Shown piece after piece: positions 34,349-44,402 of a DNA stretch of 64,000 nt. Below the pieces are notes generated by a model, which was not told the origin of the DNA, searched no databases, and saw only the letters and a program-made list of their open reading frames with translations. The stretch is taken from positions 34,005 to 98,004 of the forward strand of contig CALJNA010000110.1 of assembly GCA_937981955.1 (NCBI GenBank), in the 5' to 3' direction. The translations under genes were made by a program, and so were the position numbers. The stretch comes from an uncultured Granulosicoccaceae bacterium. GTDB taxonomy: Bacteria > Pseudomonadota > Gammaproteobacteria > Granulosicoccales > Granulosicoccaceae. Each line of letters starts with the position of its first letter. Within the stretch, counting starts at the first letter, position 1.

Positions 34349-34930
34349 CTACTCAATCCGAGCCCGTTCAATAGCCAGTAGTTCCGGGAAAAATGCGTCG
34401 AATGCTGCTGATATTTGAGCCTTGTTGTCTGCGGCAATTGCCGCACCAGAGGCCAGCGGTGCAAACTTTGAAGAACGTCTCGATAGTCGCTCCAGCGTCA
34501 ATTCCACCCCTTTATAACTGCGGTTTCCCAGTAACACATTTTCACGCTGCAAAAACGCGGCGAAGCGTTGCAAATCGGGGGGCAGCAGGTGGTTTTTCTC
34601 AGCTAGAGCCGCATGCACAAGATCAACGTGCTGCTCGAGTGAAACCTCACTGTACTTGTGCCAGTCCAGTGCGAGCAGATAATCGAACACCACGTCAGTA
34701 ATAATCCCGGCAAATCGGCGAACCGGCGGATCAAACACATCAAGGCACCCCCGAACGGCTGGATGCTGGTCGGTAAACGCATCTATGCGACGATGACGAC
34801 GAATTCCTTGTTGAATCCCGTCGGGATATTGCGATAAATCTGCTCCGCGTACAAAATCACCACAAAACTGTCCGGCAATACGTTCAGCGTCGCCTTGAGC
34901 AAATAGGGTATGGGCTAAAAAATTCACCAA
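34349..34930 (-). CDS. acpH: acyl-carrier-protein phosphodiesterase
   Basis: 193 residues, normal for AcpH. Visible family features are MVNFLAHTLFAQGD, QFCGDFVRG, GIRRHRRIDAFTDQHPAV, FAGIITDVVFDYLL and LERLSRRSSKFAPLASG. The HRxID and Asp-rich motifs belong to the HD-like active site that removes phosphopantetheine from holo-ACP. It is a minus-strand single gene, divergent from the MoeB-like gene. Confidence 0.9.
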   Translation of the reverse strand: MVNFLAHTLFAQGDAERIAGQFCGDFVRGADLSQYPDGIQQGIRRHRRIDAFTDQHPAVRGCLDVFDPPVRRFAGIITDVVFDYLLALDWHKYSEVSLEQHVDLVHAALAEKNHLLPPDLQRFAAFLQRENVLLGNRSYKGVELTLERLSRRSSKFAPLASGAAIAADNKAQISAAFDAFFPELLAIERARIE

Positions 34931-34982
34931 TCAAGCCTGACTATGGTTGTTTACAGATCACTATACCCGCTATGCTGACCCG

Positions 34983-35726
34983 ATGAATACAAACCAAATA
35001 GATCGATACAGTCGACACCTGAGTTTGCCCGTCATCGGCAAGCCTGGCCAACAGAAATTGCTGAAATCACATGTACTTATTGTCGGGCTTGGTGGCCTTG
35101 GTTCACCCGCTGCGTTATATCTGGCTGCAGCTGGCGTAGGCAAGCTGACCTTCGCCGATTTCGACACGGTCGAACTATCCAATCTGCAAAGGCAGGTCGC
35201 TCATACTACAGAGCGGGTAGGCGAACTGAAAACACATTCTGCGAAGCTTGCCAGCCATGCAATAAACCCGGACATAGAGATCAATGTGATTGACTATGCG
35301 CTGGAAAAGGAAGAGCTTGATGAACTTATTCCAACCTGCACAGCCGTACTCGATTGCAGCGATAATTTCCCAACCCGCTTTGCAGTGAATGCGTGTTGCG
35401 TTCGACACAAGGTGCCATTAATTACCGGTGCTGCTATCCGATTCGACGGTCAGGTAATGGTGGTTCGACCCGACAAACCTGACTCACCCTGTTATCGATG
35501 CCTTTACACCGAAGGTGATGAAACCGCTGAAACCTGTGCGCAAACCGGTATCCTCGGACCGGTCGTTGGTTTGATTGGTTGTATCCAGGCACTGGAAACC
35601 ATTAAAGTAATTTGCGACATTGGTGATGATTTATCCGGAAGGCTATTGCTGTTCGACGGACTTGGGCTCGAATTTAATGAAATTCAGTTAAAGCAAAGCG
35701 CCGACTGCCCGGTGTGCAACGCTTAG
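34983..35726 (+). CDS. MoeB/ThiF-family adenylyltransferase (E1-like)
   Basis: 247 residues from ATG 34983; the first in-frame codons upstream lack a good site. The ATP-binding motif is VGLGGLGSPAALYL. Next come FADFDTVELSNLQRQ, the adenylation Arg region, and Zn-binding CYRCL and CPVCNA (two CxxC). The domain organisation is MoeB/ThiF without a rhodanese domain. It adenylates the C-terminal Gly of MoaD or ThiS. The only such carrier in the window is the AOR-linked one at 311-568, so a functional pair is possible but not shown. It overlaps hslO by 4 bp at the 3' ends (convergent). Confidence 0.85.
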   Translation: MNTNQIDRYSRHLSLPVIGKPGQQKLLKSHVLIVGLGGLGSPAALYLAAAGVGKLTFADFDTVELSNLQRQVAHTTERVGELKTHSAKLASHAINPDIEINVIDYALEKEELDELIPTCTAVLDCSDNFPTRFAVNACCVRHKVPLITGAAIRFDGQVMVVRPDKPDSPCYRCLYTEGDETAETCAQTGILGPVVGLIGCIQALETIKVICDIGDDLSGRLLLFDGLGLEFNEIQLKQSADCPVCNA

Positions 35727-36607
35727 TGCGTTGTACCCGTATCATCCCCGGAACCAACATAGCCCTTAAACAAAGCGGCCACATCAACTGAATCGTAGCG
35801 GTAGTTTGCATTACAGAATTCGCAGGCAATACTCACTTCACCCTGCTCTTTTACTATATCGAGCACTTCGACTTCCCCAAGGCCAATCAGCATACCGTCG
35901 GTGCGTTCGCGCGAACACGAGCAACGGAACTGTAACGGTGTGGATGCATACAAGCGCACTTGCTCTTCGTGATACAAGCGATGCAACAAGGTTTGTATGT
36001 CATCGCTAAGCAATTCATCCGACGTTAAAGTTTCAGCCAGGGTCGTCGCACGCAACCAACCGTCATCGTCTCCGGAGGTTTTTTCAGACGGCGGTAGTGC
36101 CTGCAACAGAAAACCGGATACGGCGTTTTCCGAAACAGCGAAAAACACCTGCGTTTTCAACTGTTCACTGGTAGCAAAGTAATGTCTTATTGCATCAGCC
36201 AGAGACTCGCCCTCGAGCGGCACAATCCCTTGATAAGGTTCTGCGTATTCTTCGGTTTCTATTGCTATGGTCATGCGGGCATCGTCACCAAACACCTGTG
36301 CGGGTATCGTTGAGAGGGGTTCCTGTTCCCAACGGGCCAGCCCGCGCATGAGGCCATCACTGGTTATTTGCACCACCATTAAATGGACATGGCCTGAGCC
36401 ACGCACTTGTAAAGTCAGCTTGCCATTAAACTTAATGGTGCCAGCCAACAACGCGGTTGCTGCAAAGGCCTCACCTAACACTGTTGCCACATTCGGCGGA
36501 TACGATGTGCGCTCGACAGCATCAGCCCAACAGGTATCCAGATGCACCATCTGGCCACGTACATCACAACTCTCGATTAGAAAACGACTTCGCGCATCAC
36601 GCTGCAT
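35723..36607 (-). CDS. hslO: redox-regulated chaperone Hsp33
   Basis: 294 residues from ATG 36607. The N-terminal fold shows ADAVERTSYPPNVATVLGEAFAA (in parts), TLQVRGSGHVHLMVVQI and GIVPLEGESLADAIRHYFATSEQ. The C-terminal Zn switch has CSCSRERTDG and CEFCNANYRYD, all four cysteines present. Oxidation releases Zn and turns on holdase activity. The start lies inside the 3' end of the BASS-type gene (stop 36597), an 11-bp overlap that suggests coupling. Confidence 0.93.
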   Translation of the reverse strand: MQRDARSRFLIESCDVRGQMVHLDTCWADAVERTSYPPNVATVLGEAFAATALLAGTIKFNGKLTLQVRGSGHVHLMVVQITSDGLMRGLARWEQEPLSTIPAQVFGDDARMTIAIETEEYAEPYQGIVPLEGESLADAIRHYFATSEQLKTQVFFAVSENAVSGFLLQALPPSEKTSGDDDGWLRATTLAETLTSDELLSDDIQTLLHRLYHEEQVRLYASTPLQFRCSCSRERTDGMLIGLGEVEVLDIVKEQGEVSIACEFCNANYRYDSVDVAALFKGYVGSGDDTGTTH

Positions 36608-37559
36608 GATTTGAATATCTTCTGTAAACAAAGCTGCCAAGCAAAGGTGTCAAATACATTGGAATTTGATAACACGCTATGAACAGCAAATAGGGATGAT
36701 AACTGCTTGCCGGCAAGGCGGTCAGGAAAATCGCAACCGCCCGGTTGCCTGTCATTACGCCCAAAACTATAGGCAAATTTAACGAGAACAAGTGATTAAT
36801 ACACAAACCCAGAATCTGAAAACCGAAATTAACCACACATGCCCAGAACAGAGTTTTGACCAGCAAACCCGGGTTATCCCAGGTTGAGTGAATCGCGGCC
36901 ATCAATCCAAGGACAATCAGCGCAAGCAATATTGCCGAGAGACCATCAAGGCAATGTCGCTGATTTGTATTCCAGGCAGCCAAAAGATAGCGGCGAATGA
37001 GCTTTGCTACGAAATAGGCACCTATGACAACCAGCGTGAGTACGACTGATGTTCGAATCAGCATGGTATGCGATGAATGCAGTGGCAACATGGCCAGTAC
37101 CGGCAAAGCCGTTAACGGTAACGCAAGTGTTGAAGCAATTAGTAAACGAATCGCCACTTTGCCATCTCCGCCAAGCATCATCACAATGCTGGGGCCACCG
37201 GTGATAAACGATGCGGCTGCTACCATGGTAACGGGAACTTGCCAATCTACCGGTACCCCAAATGATCGCATCAGAAGCAGTAACACGATTGGTAAGACCA
37301 GCTGCGTGCATAACAGCAACAAAAGTGTTTGCTTCAGGTGATGTTGTTTGGCGATGTTTTCGACTTCAACATCGCGACCATTAATCTGCAAAAACGAAAT
37401 GACCAGCAACGCAGCCAGCAAGGGGCCGATCGCGACCTGCATGTGCCGGGCAAGCTCCGGTAATGCAATGGCAGCGATCAATCCTAATGGCAAGACCCAT
37501 TTGCCATGCCTGCCGATAGCAACCAGCGCAGCGTTTAGTCGTGGTTGCAGGTAGAACAA
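36597..37559 (-). CDS. BASS-like (bile acid:sodium symporter superfamily) membrane protein
   Basis: 320 residues with about ten TM helices. The C-terminal region VMTGNRAVAIFLTALPASSYHP resembles the BASS TM9 GNRN motif, and FITGGPSIVMMLGGDGKVAIR lies at the first crossover. The family transports organic anions (bile acids, pyruvate-like or other carboxylates) with Na+. The substrate is unknown. The fold may also match AEC-type transporters, so the call is at superfamily level. It overlaps the start of hslO. Confidence 0.7.
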   Translation of the reverse strand: MFYLQPRLNAALVAIGRHGKWVLPLGLIAAIALPELARHMQVAIGPLLAALLVISFLQINGRDVEVENIAKQHHLKQTLLLLLCTQLVLPIVLLLLMRSFGVPVDWQVPVTMVAAASFITGGPSIVMMLGGDGKVAIRLLIASTLALPLTALPVLAMLPLHSSHTMLIRTSVVLTLVVIGAYFVAKLIRRYLLAAWNTNQRHCLDGLSAILLALIVLGLMAAIHSTWDNPGLLVKTLFWACVVNFGFQILGLCINHLFSLNLPIVLGVMTGNRAVAIFLTALPASSYHPYLLFIACYQIPMYLTPLLGSFVYRRYSNHAA

Positions 37560-37566
37560 AAGCTCG

Positions 37567-37899
37567 TTATCTCACGTACACATCCATAATAACGTGACGC
37601 ACACCGCTGACCTGATTAGCAACAATTTCGATGTTATCTCTATCCACCGTGGAATTGAGGGTCCCTTTGATCGTCACCTCATCTTCGTTACTGGAAATAT
37701 TCACTGTAATGTTCGCGGTAGACGGATTTTGTCGTAATGCATCTCTGACATCTATAGCCAGAGTGCTGCCGTCGGTTGTTCCGACCGGGCCACCACGCGG
37801 CAGGCTGCCCACCGCTCCACAACCGGTGACGAGTGATGTTGCAGTACCTGCCACCAACCATTTCATAGCGTTTCGACGAGTTAAGCTGACTGTTCTCAT
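37567..37899 (-). CDS. BON-domain lipoprotein with Tat-like signal
   Basis: 110 residues from ATG 37899. The N-terminus has a Tat motif (LTRRNAMKWLVAG) followed by a lipobox (SLVTGC-G), so a Tat-exported lipoprotein is expected. One BON domain follows (IDVRDALRQNPSTANITVNISS, then EVTIKGTLNSTVDRDNIEIVANQVSGVRHVIMD in parts). BON domains bind phospholipid and stabilise the envelope. The gene lies 8 bp upstream of the BASS gene start and ~100 bp downstream of gatB. Confidence 0.8.
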   Translation of the reverse strand: MRTVSLTRRNAMKWLVAGTATSLVTGCGAVGSLPRGGPVGTTDGSTLAIDVRDALRQNPSTANITVNISSNEDEVTIKGTLNSTVDRDNIEIVANQVSGVRHVIMDVYVR

Positions 37900-37997
37900 A
37901 ATGTGCATTCCAGTTTGTACTGATGGGTTTCATCCGAATAGAACACAGCTTCTACCGGCGTGTTGTTGTTAAGACCCGATTGCATGTGCACTGGATT

Positions 37998-39437
37998 TTA
38001 ACCGCTCTTTAGCTTGTCGCGCAAAATCTGGTTCAGTTGCCCAGGGTTCGCCTTACCTTTCGATGCTTTCATGACTGCACCAACAAAAAACGACAGGAGT
38101 TTCTCCTTACCCGCCTGATACTCTGCCACTTGCGATGGATTTGCCGCGATGACCTCATCGATCATGGCTTCAATGGCTGAGGTGTCAGTAATTTGCTTTA
38201 GTCCTTTCTTTTCAATAATGTCATCAGCGCTGTCTTTTCCCGACCACATATCTTCAAAAACCTGTTTGGCGATCTTTCCCGAAATGGTGCCATCCTCAAT
38301 ACGGGTCAATAACAGAGATAGCCGCTCAGGGCCAACGCTTGCATCCGCAATTGCCAGATTATCCTTGTTCAACCGGCCAGAGAGTTCCCCTGTTATCCAG
38401 TTGGCTGCCAACTTGGCGGGAAATTTCTGCCCCTTGATAACCGCTTCAAAATAATCAGCTGTAGCACGATCGCTGACCACCGTGTTGGCATCTGCCGGGG
38501 TCAGTTTGAAATCATTAACGAATCGCGCACTGCGTGCTTTTGGCAACTCTGGCATTGCTGCCTTCACATCGCTGATGAAGGCTTCATCAATGACCAGCGG
38601 TGGTAAGTCCGGGTCAGGGAAATATCGATAGTCGTTCGCTTCTTCCTTTGATCGCATGGAACGGGTTTCGTCTTTGTCAGCATCGTACAGACGAGTTTCC
38701 TGCACAACACTGTGACCACTTTCAAGCCGGTCTATTTGACGCTCGACTTCGAAATCAATGGCTCGCTCAAGAAACCGGAATGAATTCAGGTTCTTGATTT
38801 CAGCGCGCGTACCGAATTCAGCCTGACCACTCGGCCTTACCGACACGTTAGCGTCACATCGAAACGAACCTTCCTGCATGTTGCCATCGCAAATATCGAT
38901 GTAGCGGACCAGCGCGTGTATGTGTCGCGCATAGGCAACAGCCTCAACAGCGGAACGCATGTCAGGCTCAGACACAATTTCCAGTAGTGGCGTACCAGCT
39001 CGATTCAAATCGATACCTGTGCGTTCATCAAACAGATCATGCACCGACTTGCCTGCATCCTCTTCCAGGTGCGCGCGCGTGATGTTGATCTGTTTTTCTG
39101 ATTCATCCGGCAGCGTCACAGTCACTGACCCTTCCCCAACAATAGGCAACGCCATTTGCGAAATCTGATATCCCTTGGGTAAATCCGGATAGAAGTAATT
39201 CTTGCGAGCGAATTGCGATCGCTTTGTGATAAATGCATCGGTGGCCAGCGCAAAGCGCACCGCCATACTGACAACACCAGCATTCACGACTGGCAGCACA
39301 CCTGGTAAACCCAGATCGACAGCACATGCCTGCGTGTTGGGCTCAGCCCCGAATGCGGTTGATGCACCCGAGAATATTTTACTGCGCGTGGCCAGCTGCG
39401 CGTGAATTTCAAGGCCTATGACCGTTTCCCAACTCAT
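37998..39437 (-). CDS. gatB: Asp/Glu-tRNA amidotransferase subunit B
   Basis: 479 residues. [13 protein letters not shown], the GatB kinase-like core ([36 protein letters not shown]) and the C-terminal YqeY/tail domain ([19 protein letters not shown]) are present. With GatA and GatC it converts Glu-tRNA(Gln) and/or Asp-tRNA(Asn) by amidation. It is the last gene of gatC-gatA-gatB. Confidence 0.96.
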   Translation of the reverse strand: MSWETVIGLEIHAQLATRSKIFSGASTAFGAEPNTQACAVDLGLPGVLPVVNAGVVSMAVRFALATDAFITKRSQFARKNYFYPDLPKGYQISQMALPIVGEGSVTVTLPDESEKQINITRAHLEEDAGKSVHDLFDERTGIDLNRAGTPLLEIVSEPDMRSAVEAVAYARHIHALVRYIDICDGNMQEGSFRCDANVSVRPSGQAEFGTRAEIKNLNSFRFLERAIDFEVERQIDRLESGHSVVQETRLYDADKDETRSMRSKEEANDYRYFPDPDLPPLVIDEAFISDVKAAMPELPKARSARFVNDFKLTPADANTVVSDRATADYFEAVIKGQKFPAKLAANWITGELSGRLNKDNLAIADASVGPERLSLLLTRIEDGTISGKIAKQVFEDMWSGKDSADDIIEKKGLKQITDTSAIEAMIDEVIAANPSQVAEYQAGKEKLLSFFVGAVMKASKGKANPGQLNQILRDKLKSG

Positions 39438-39444
39438 GTCTGTC

Positions 39445-40899
39445 TCACTCTAATCCTGCTGGCATACGCTGATGCCAGTCAGTGACTTGTTGATAACGGT
39501 GCGCTGCGTGCAACAGGCGTGCTTCGTCGAAATGCTGTCCGGTCAGTTGCAAACCCACCGGTAAGCCATCGACTTCACCACAGGGCATCGAGATAGCAGG
39601 TAGCCCACACAGGTTTGCCGATACGGTGTACAGATCATTCAGGTACATCGCAACCGGGTCATCAGTTTTAGCCCCGGTTTTAAAAGCCGGGGTCGGCGTT
39701 GTTGGACCTGCAACCACATCAACGTCAGCAAACGCTTTATCGAAGTCGTCACTGATGAGTCGTCGAACTTGCTGCGCTTTTAAATAATAGGCATCGTAGT
39801 ACCCGGCCGACAATGCATAAGTACCAATCATTATCCGACGTTTGACTTCAGCACCAAAACCCTCGCCCCGTGAGCGTGTGTACAAGTCTTCAAGATCAGC
39901 CGGATTATCACAACGATAGCCAAAGCGAACTCCATCAAAGCGCGACAAGTTGCTCGATGCTTCGGCAGGTGCAACGACGTAGTAAGCAGGTATACACAGG
40001 CCTTGATTTGGCAACGATACTGAAACAAGTTTTGCACCGAGTTTTTCATACTCGGCCAACGCTGACCTGACGGCTGACGCCACCCCGTCATCGAGCCCAT
40101 CGGAAAAATATTCTTCCGGAACGCCAATTTTCAAACCATCGATTGAATCACCGAGCGATTTAGAGTAGTCGGGTACGGGCTGGTTACTGCATGTGCTGTC
40201 ACGTTCATCAGACCCTGCCATGGCCTGCAATACCATAGCGCAATCCTCTGCTGTAACAGCCAGCGGACCCGCCTGATCGAGGCTGGATGCGAAGGCAATC
40301 ATGCCGTACCGCGATACACGACCATAGGTTGGTTTGATTCCGGTCAGTCCGCAAAAAGCAGCAGGCTGGCGAATGGAACCACCCGTGTCAGTTCCGGTTG
40401 CTACCGGCGCAAGTCGAGCGGCAACAAGCGCTGCACTGCCTCCCGATGATCCACCAGGCACACAGTCTCGCTGCCAGGGATTCTTTACCGCGCCAAAGTA
40501 GCTGTTCTCGTTTGATGAACCCATGGCAAATTCATCCATGTTGGCCTTGCCCAACATAACCATTCCGGCGCCGTTAAGTTTATTCACGACCGTTGCGCTA
40601 TAGGGTGCGTGAAATGTTTCCAGCATGCGTGAACCGCAAGTGGTTTTGCCACCGTCAACACAGAAAATATCTTTGTGTACCATTGGCACGCCGAGCAATG
40701 GCGAGTTCTCTCCTGCGGCGCGGCGCTCGTCGCAAGCCCTGGCACCGCTAATAGCATCATCAGAATTGACACTGATCATCGTGTTCAAATCTTTATCGAG
40801 TCGCGCGATTCTTTCAAGGTAGTGCTCGGTGAGTTCAGTACTGGAACAATCACCATTGGCAAGCATCTGCGATTGCTCAGCAAGTGTTTTTTGATACAT
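39445..40899 (-). CDS. gatA: Asp/Glu-tRNA amidotransferase subunit A
   Basis: 484 residues from ATG 40899. The amidase Ser-cisSer-Lys triad is in VHKDIFC (Lys), [14 protein letters not shown] and [12 protein letters not shown], all intact. It hydrolyses glutamine and delivers ammonia to GatB. It lies 89 bp after gatC and 7 bp before gatB. Confidence 0.96.
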   Translation of the reverse strand: MYQKTLAEQSQMLANGDCSSTELTEHYLERIARLDKDLNTMISVNSDDAISGARACDERRAAGENSPLLGVPMVHKDIFCVDGGKTTCGSRMLETFHAPYSATVVNKLNGAGMVMLGKANMDEFAMGSSNENSYFGAVKNPWQRDCVPGGSSGGSAALVAARLAPVATGTDTGGSIRQPAAFCGLTGIKPTYGRVSRYGMIAFASSLDQAGPLAVTAEDCAMVLQAMAGSDERDSTCSNQPVPDYSKSLGDSIDGLKIGVPEEYFSDGLDDGVASAVRSALAEYEKLGAKLVSVSLPNQGLCIPAYYVVAPAEASSNLSRFDGVRFGYRCDNPADLEDLYTRSRGEGFGAEVKRRIMIGTYALSAGYYDAYYLKAQQVRRLISDDFDKAFADVDVVAGPTTPTPAFKTGAKTDDPVAMYLNDLYTVSANLCGLPAISMPCGEVDGLPVGLQLTGQHFDEARLLHAAHRYQQVTDWHQRMPAGLE

Positions 40900-40988
40900 G
40901 ATGTTTACGATCAATTGTGTGTGCAGCGCACACGGAAAAATAAGTTCAGGTGAAAGCCTTGTTTATGGAAGTCTTACGCAACACAACA

Positions 40989-41288
40989 TCACTCAATTAC
41001 CCGTGGCACAAGAAAGTATCCCTGCTCAACGTCGGGCGCCGGAGCCTGTAGAGCGTCTCGACGGTTCTCTTCACTGACCACATCGTCTCTGAGACGAAGT
41101 TCAGCATTCCCGGGGTGGGCCATGGGCTCTACACCAGCCGTGTCGATTGCATTGAGCTGCTCTACCAGAGACAGCACGGTGGTCAGGTCGTCTCGCAAGG
41201 GTTCGATCGCCGCCTCATCGAGACCGATTCGGGCCAAATGGGCGATTTGTTTGATGTCGTCAGTGGTTAATGCCACGATATTGTTCAT
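40989..41288 (-). CDS. gatC: Asp/Glu-tRNA amidotransferase subunit C
   Basis: 99 residues. The features are TTDDIKQIAHLARIGLDE and TAGVEPMAHPGNAELRLRDDVV, ending GYFLVPRVIE. It is the small chaperone subunit of the complex. It is the first gene of the minus-strand gatCAB operon, divergent from slyX (102 bp between starts). Confidence 0.95.
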   Translation of the reverse strand: MNNIVALTTDDIKQIAHLARIGLDEAAIEPLRDDLTTVLSLVEQLNAIDTAGVEPMAHPGNAELRLRDDVVSEENRRDALQAPAPDVEQGYFLVPRVIE

Positions 41289-41390
41289 GCCTCAGCAGTT
41301 GAAAGCAAAATTTAGCATAATGCGCCGTAACTCGCTCTTAAGAAGCGCGATAATACGCCACTCATTGCTCTGATAACCTGACACTAATCC

Positions 41391-41612
41391 ATGCCACAAA
41401 CCGACGATGACGCTGCTCGACTTGAACAGCTTGAGCTGAAGATGATGGATCTCGAGGTGACCGTGCAGCAGCTTAACGATGTCGTTTTGCGGCAATATCG
41501 CGATATTGAGCAATTACGCCGGGAAAATTCGGCTTTGCAGAAAAAGCTCGACTCCATCAACGAGCCGGGACCAGCGCCGACACCGGACGATGAAGTGCCG
41601 CCGCACTATTAG
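41391..41612 (+). CDS. slyX: SlyX-family protein
   Basis: 73 residues. It is an all-helical coiled-coil protein (LEQLELKMMDLEVTVQQLNDV) with the typical PPHY ending (PDDEVPPHY). SlyX function is unknown. It is divergent from gatC and convergent with the Rieske-like gene. Confidence 0.9.
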   Translation: MPQTDDDAARLEQLELKMMDLEVTVQQLNDVVLRQYRDIEQLRRENSALQKKLDSINEPGPAPTPDDEVPPHY

Positions 41613-41643
41613 GCGACAAACCAACAGACCACGACCCAGCCCA

Positions 41644-42207
41644 CTATCCGCCGAGAATCAGCACATCATCTTTGCGAATATATTCCGGTACGATCAAATT
41701 CTCGTCGGCATATTGCCCACGATATACCCTTCCGGCGCTGTCATACCGTGAGCCCCTGCAATCGTCGATAAAACCACCCTGCCAGGGTTGCTCCAAAAAC
41801 GGCTCTGAAGCAGCTGCCAGATGCCGGACCGGACAACTAAAGTCCGTTCCAACACCAATGGATACAAACCATTCCGGTTCGCGGGAACGATACGGGTTCT
41901 GGGCCCAGGAGGGTTGCCTCGATTCAGTCGAGTCAAAGTCAAGCAGGCGCGTATCGTCAGCCTGCAATTGCTGTATGTCTGTTTCGGTTCGACGATAGAT
42001 CAGCACCGGCCGACCATCCCACAATTCCATGCGCGCCTGCCCCGGACGCAAGTCGGCAATATCAACTACTTGTGTCGGCATGACGCGTGTGCTCTTATCA
42101 CTCGACAGAAAAACCGACAACACCACATAAACAATGGAAAAAAACGCAATAATCAACATGATTTTTGCGGCGACGCGTAATCGAAGTCGATGAGTTTGCT
42201 GATCCAC
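41644..42207 (-). CDS. membrane-anchored degenerate Rieske-fold protein
   Basis: 187 residues with one TM helix at ~15-34. The C-terminal half has the Rieske framework: EWFVSIGVG, then CRGSRYDSAGRVYRG and NLIVPEY. Aligned to C-T-H-L-G-C and C-P-C-H-G-S, the four cluster ligands become Gly120, Asp122, Asp148 and Arg151. The two cysteines that form the disulfide in bc1 Rieske proteins remain as C125 and C150. So an Fe-S cluster is not expected, while the fold and disulfide probably are. The partner and role are unknown; no bc1 genes are nearby. The alignment was done by eye. Confidence 0.7.
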   Translation of the reverse strand: MDQQTHRLRLRVAAKIMLIIAFFSIVYVVLSVFLSSDKSTRVMPTQVVDIADLRPGQARMELWDGRPVLIYRRTETDIQQLQADDTRLLDFDSTESRQPSWAQNPYRSREPEWFVSIGVGTDFSCPVRHLAAASEPFLEQPWQGGFIDDCRGSRYDSAGRVYRGQYADENLIVPEYIRKDDVLILGG

Positions 42208-42253
42208 TTATACTGCCCGTGCGAGAACGTTAGCCAATGATACGCACAATCAC

Positions 42254-43057
42254 ATGAACTGGACTGCGCCAGAGATATTTATCCACGCGACCGATGCCGT
42301 GGGAAAAACCAAAATACCTGCTCTGGCCAAAAAAACCGGCCTGTCCGTAACAGAAGATCCAGACTCGGGATGGCTGTTGCAGACCAGCGCCAACGGTTTA
42401 CGCATCGTACGGCCCGACGGTGTTTCAGTGAACGTCGATTTCATCGAAGGCAAGGTAAACCGACGCGCCGACGAATCCAACTTCCGAAAACAACCGCTGG
42501 CCAGAGCACTGGGCATGAATAAACCGTTTGCCGCAAGCACGGGCATCGCAAGGGTTCCACGTGTTATCGATGCGACCGCAGGGTTTGGTACGGATGCATG
42601 GATGATGGCATCGCTTGGGTGTTCGGTTACCTTACTGGAGGATTCTGCTGTGTTGTGTGCCCTGCTCAATGACGCAATCGATGCAGCACTGGCTAACGTT
42701 GCCACTGCCAGAACAGCGCAAAGTATGCATGTGATTCACACTAAGGCAGTGGACTACTTAACTGACGGCAGCGCGAACAGCGCAGACATTGTATACCTCG
42801 ACCCAATGTATCCAATGGCACGTAAACAGGCGCTGGTCAAAAAAGGCATGCAATTCTTACATGAACTTATCGGACCTGACAGTAACGGTTCGGAACTATT
42901 GAGTTCGGCACTGGCAAAAGCGAGTTATCGCGTTGTGGTTAAACGGCCAAAAGGAGCTGATGTTTTGTCCGGAACAGAAAACTGGAATGGACAGATGACC
43001 AGCATTGACTCACCAAACACCCGGTTCGATGTTTATCACGTTGGAACCCGACGTTAG
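42254..43057 (+). CDS. rsmJ: 16S rRNA (guanine(1516)-N(2))-methyltransferase
   Basis: 267 residues. The motif I-like segment is VIDATAGFGTDAWMMASLG and the acidic segment VTLLEDSAVL. The catalytic segment is IVYLDPMYPMARK, the family's DPMYP motif. It methylates G1516 of 16S rRNA. The N-terminal region is conserved RsmJ, and no anomaly was found. It is convergent with yajQ. Confidence 0.92.
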   Translation: MNWTAPEIFIHATDAVGKTKIPALAKKTGLSVTEDPDSGWLLQTSANGLRIVRPDGVSVNVDFIEGKVNRRADESNFRKQPLARALGMNKPFAASTGIARVPRVIDATAGFGTDAWMMASLGCSVTLLEDSAVLCALLNDAIDAALANVATARTAQSMHVIHTKAVDYLTDGSANSADIVYLDPMYPMARKQALVKKGMQFLHELIGPDSNGSELLSSALAKASYRVVVKRPKGADVLSGTENWNGQMTSIDSPNTRFDVYHVGTRR

Positions 43058-43108
43058 AAAGTGCCCGACATCTCACAGAGCTTAGCCCGGCAAAGTTTAA
43101 CGGTTAAT

Positions 43109-43591
43109 TTAGTCGCGAAAGTTCTGAAACTGCATAGGTAAACCCAGCTCGGCACCTTCAAGCATTTTCATGGTTGCCTGCAAATCGTCACGTTTCTTAC
43201 CGTTCACACGCAACTGCTCACCCTGTATCTGGGCTTGCACTTTCAATTTTGATTCTTTGATTTTTGCAACGGCTTTTTTGGCCGTTTCTTTATCGATACC
43301 GACCCGCACTTTAATCGTTTGCTTAACACCTTTGCCCGATGTTTCCACCTTTCCAGCATCGAGGCATTCTATATCGATGGAGCGAGCAGTGAGCTTCTGA
43401 TACAGAATTGGATGCATTTGCTGGATTTGAAAATCACTGTCGGCGGTGAGCACGACCATACCATCACTAAGTTTGGCATCGGCTGACGTACCTTTAAAAT
43501 CAAACCGGTTGGTTATTTCACGACTGGCCTGATCAATTGCATTGCCAAGTTCATGCTGATCGACTTCAGACACGACATCAAATGAGGGCAT
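43109..43591 (-). CDS. yajQ: YajQ family cyclic-di-GMP-binding protein
   Basis: 160 residues: MPSFDVVSEVDQHELGNAIDQA, RFDFKGTSADAKL and a C-terminal MKMLEGAELGLPMQFQNFRD (shown in parts) match the DUF520/YajQ family. Family members bind nucleic acids or c-di-GMP. It is a single gene, divergent from pdxH. Confidence 0.95.
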   Translation of the reverse strand: MPSFDVVSEVDQHELGNAIDQASREITNRFDFKGTSADAKLSDGMVVLTADSDFQIQQMHPILYQKLTARSIDIECLDAGKVETSGKGVKQTIKVRVGIDKETAKKAVAKIKESKLKVQAQIQGEQLRVNGKKRDDLQATMKMLEGAELGLPMQFQNFRD

Positions 43592-43715
43592 GGTTATTCT
43601 CCCGATTGTTCCAAACGCTATTTTAGCAGCAAACCTGCATCACACAAAATTGGCTGCACCGTTTAAGCTCAGGCTACGTATACTGTTTAGAGAATAAAGC
43701 AGCAGAATAACCGAC

Positions 43716-44363
43716 ATGAGTGACGATTTAATCGAACCGCGACGCGACTATAACGCGCACACGCTTTCCAGCTCTGAGCTCTGCGACTCACCATTTGAGC
43801 AGTTTGAACACTGGATGCAACAGGCGCGCGATCAGAAGATCATTGATGCAACAGCCATGGCGCTCGCCACAGCAGATGCCACCGGTCAACCGCATGTACG
43901 TATTGTGCTGTTGAAACGGTTCGACCAGAATGGCTTCGCCTGGTACACCTATCAACAAAGTGACAAAGGCAGACAACTCGCTGACAACCCAAGTGCCAGC
44001 CTGCTTTTTTACTGGCGGGAGCTTGAACGGCAGGTACGCATTGAAGGTACGGTGACCCGACTTGACCCAAAAGATGCAGACGAGTACTTCTATTCCCGAC
44101 CTGAAGGCAGTCGATTCAGCGCGGCTGCGTCCATTCAATCTGCACCGGTCGCAAACCGTGCCGAGCTTGAAGACAAGGTTTCAGCATTGCACGATCAATA
44201 CCCTGACGGTCAAGTCCCCCGCCCTGAGGTTTGGGGTGGCTACTTGTTAAAGCCTGAGCGATTTGAATTCTGGCAAGGACGAGCCGACCGACTTCACGAT
44301 CGGTTTGTGTATCTGGAAAACGGATCATCAAGCAATTGGACAACACAGCGCATCTCTCCCTAA
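43716..44363 (+). CDS. pdxH: pyridoxamine 5'-phosphate oxidase
   Basis: 215 residues. Features are PHVRIVLLKRFDQNGFAWYT, LLFYWRELERQVRIEG, the FMN-binding SRFSAAASIQSAPV and the final RLHDRFVYLEN. It oxidises PNP and PMP to PLP using FMN and O2. It precedes a DUF1499 gene by 39 bp. The Trp- and Arg-rich end (GGYLLKPERFEFWQGRADRL in parts) is intact. Confidence 0.96.
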   Translation: MSDDLIEPRRDYNAHTLSSSELCDSPFEQFEHWMQQARDQKIIDATAMALATADATGQPHVRIVLLKRFDQNGFAWYTYQQSDKGRQLADNPSASLLFYWRELERQVRIEGTVTRLDPKDADEYFYSRPEGSRFSAAASIQSAPVANRAELEDKVSALHDQYPDGQVPRPEVWGGYLLKPERFEFWQGRADRLHDRFVYLENGSSSNWTTQRISP

Positions 44364-44402
44364 GCGCATAAAAACACGTCATGTACTGGAAGGCACAACA
44401 TT

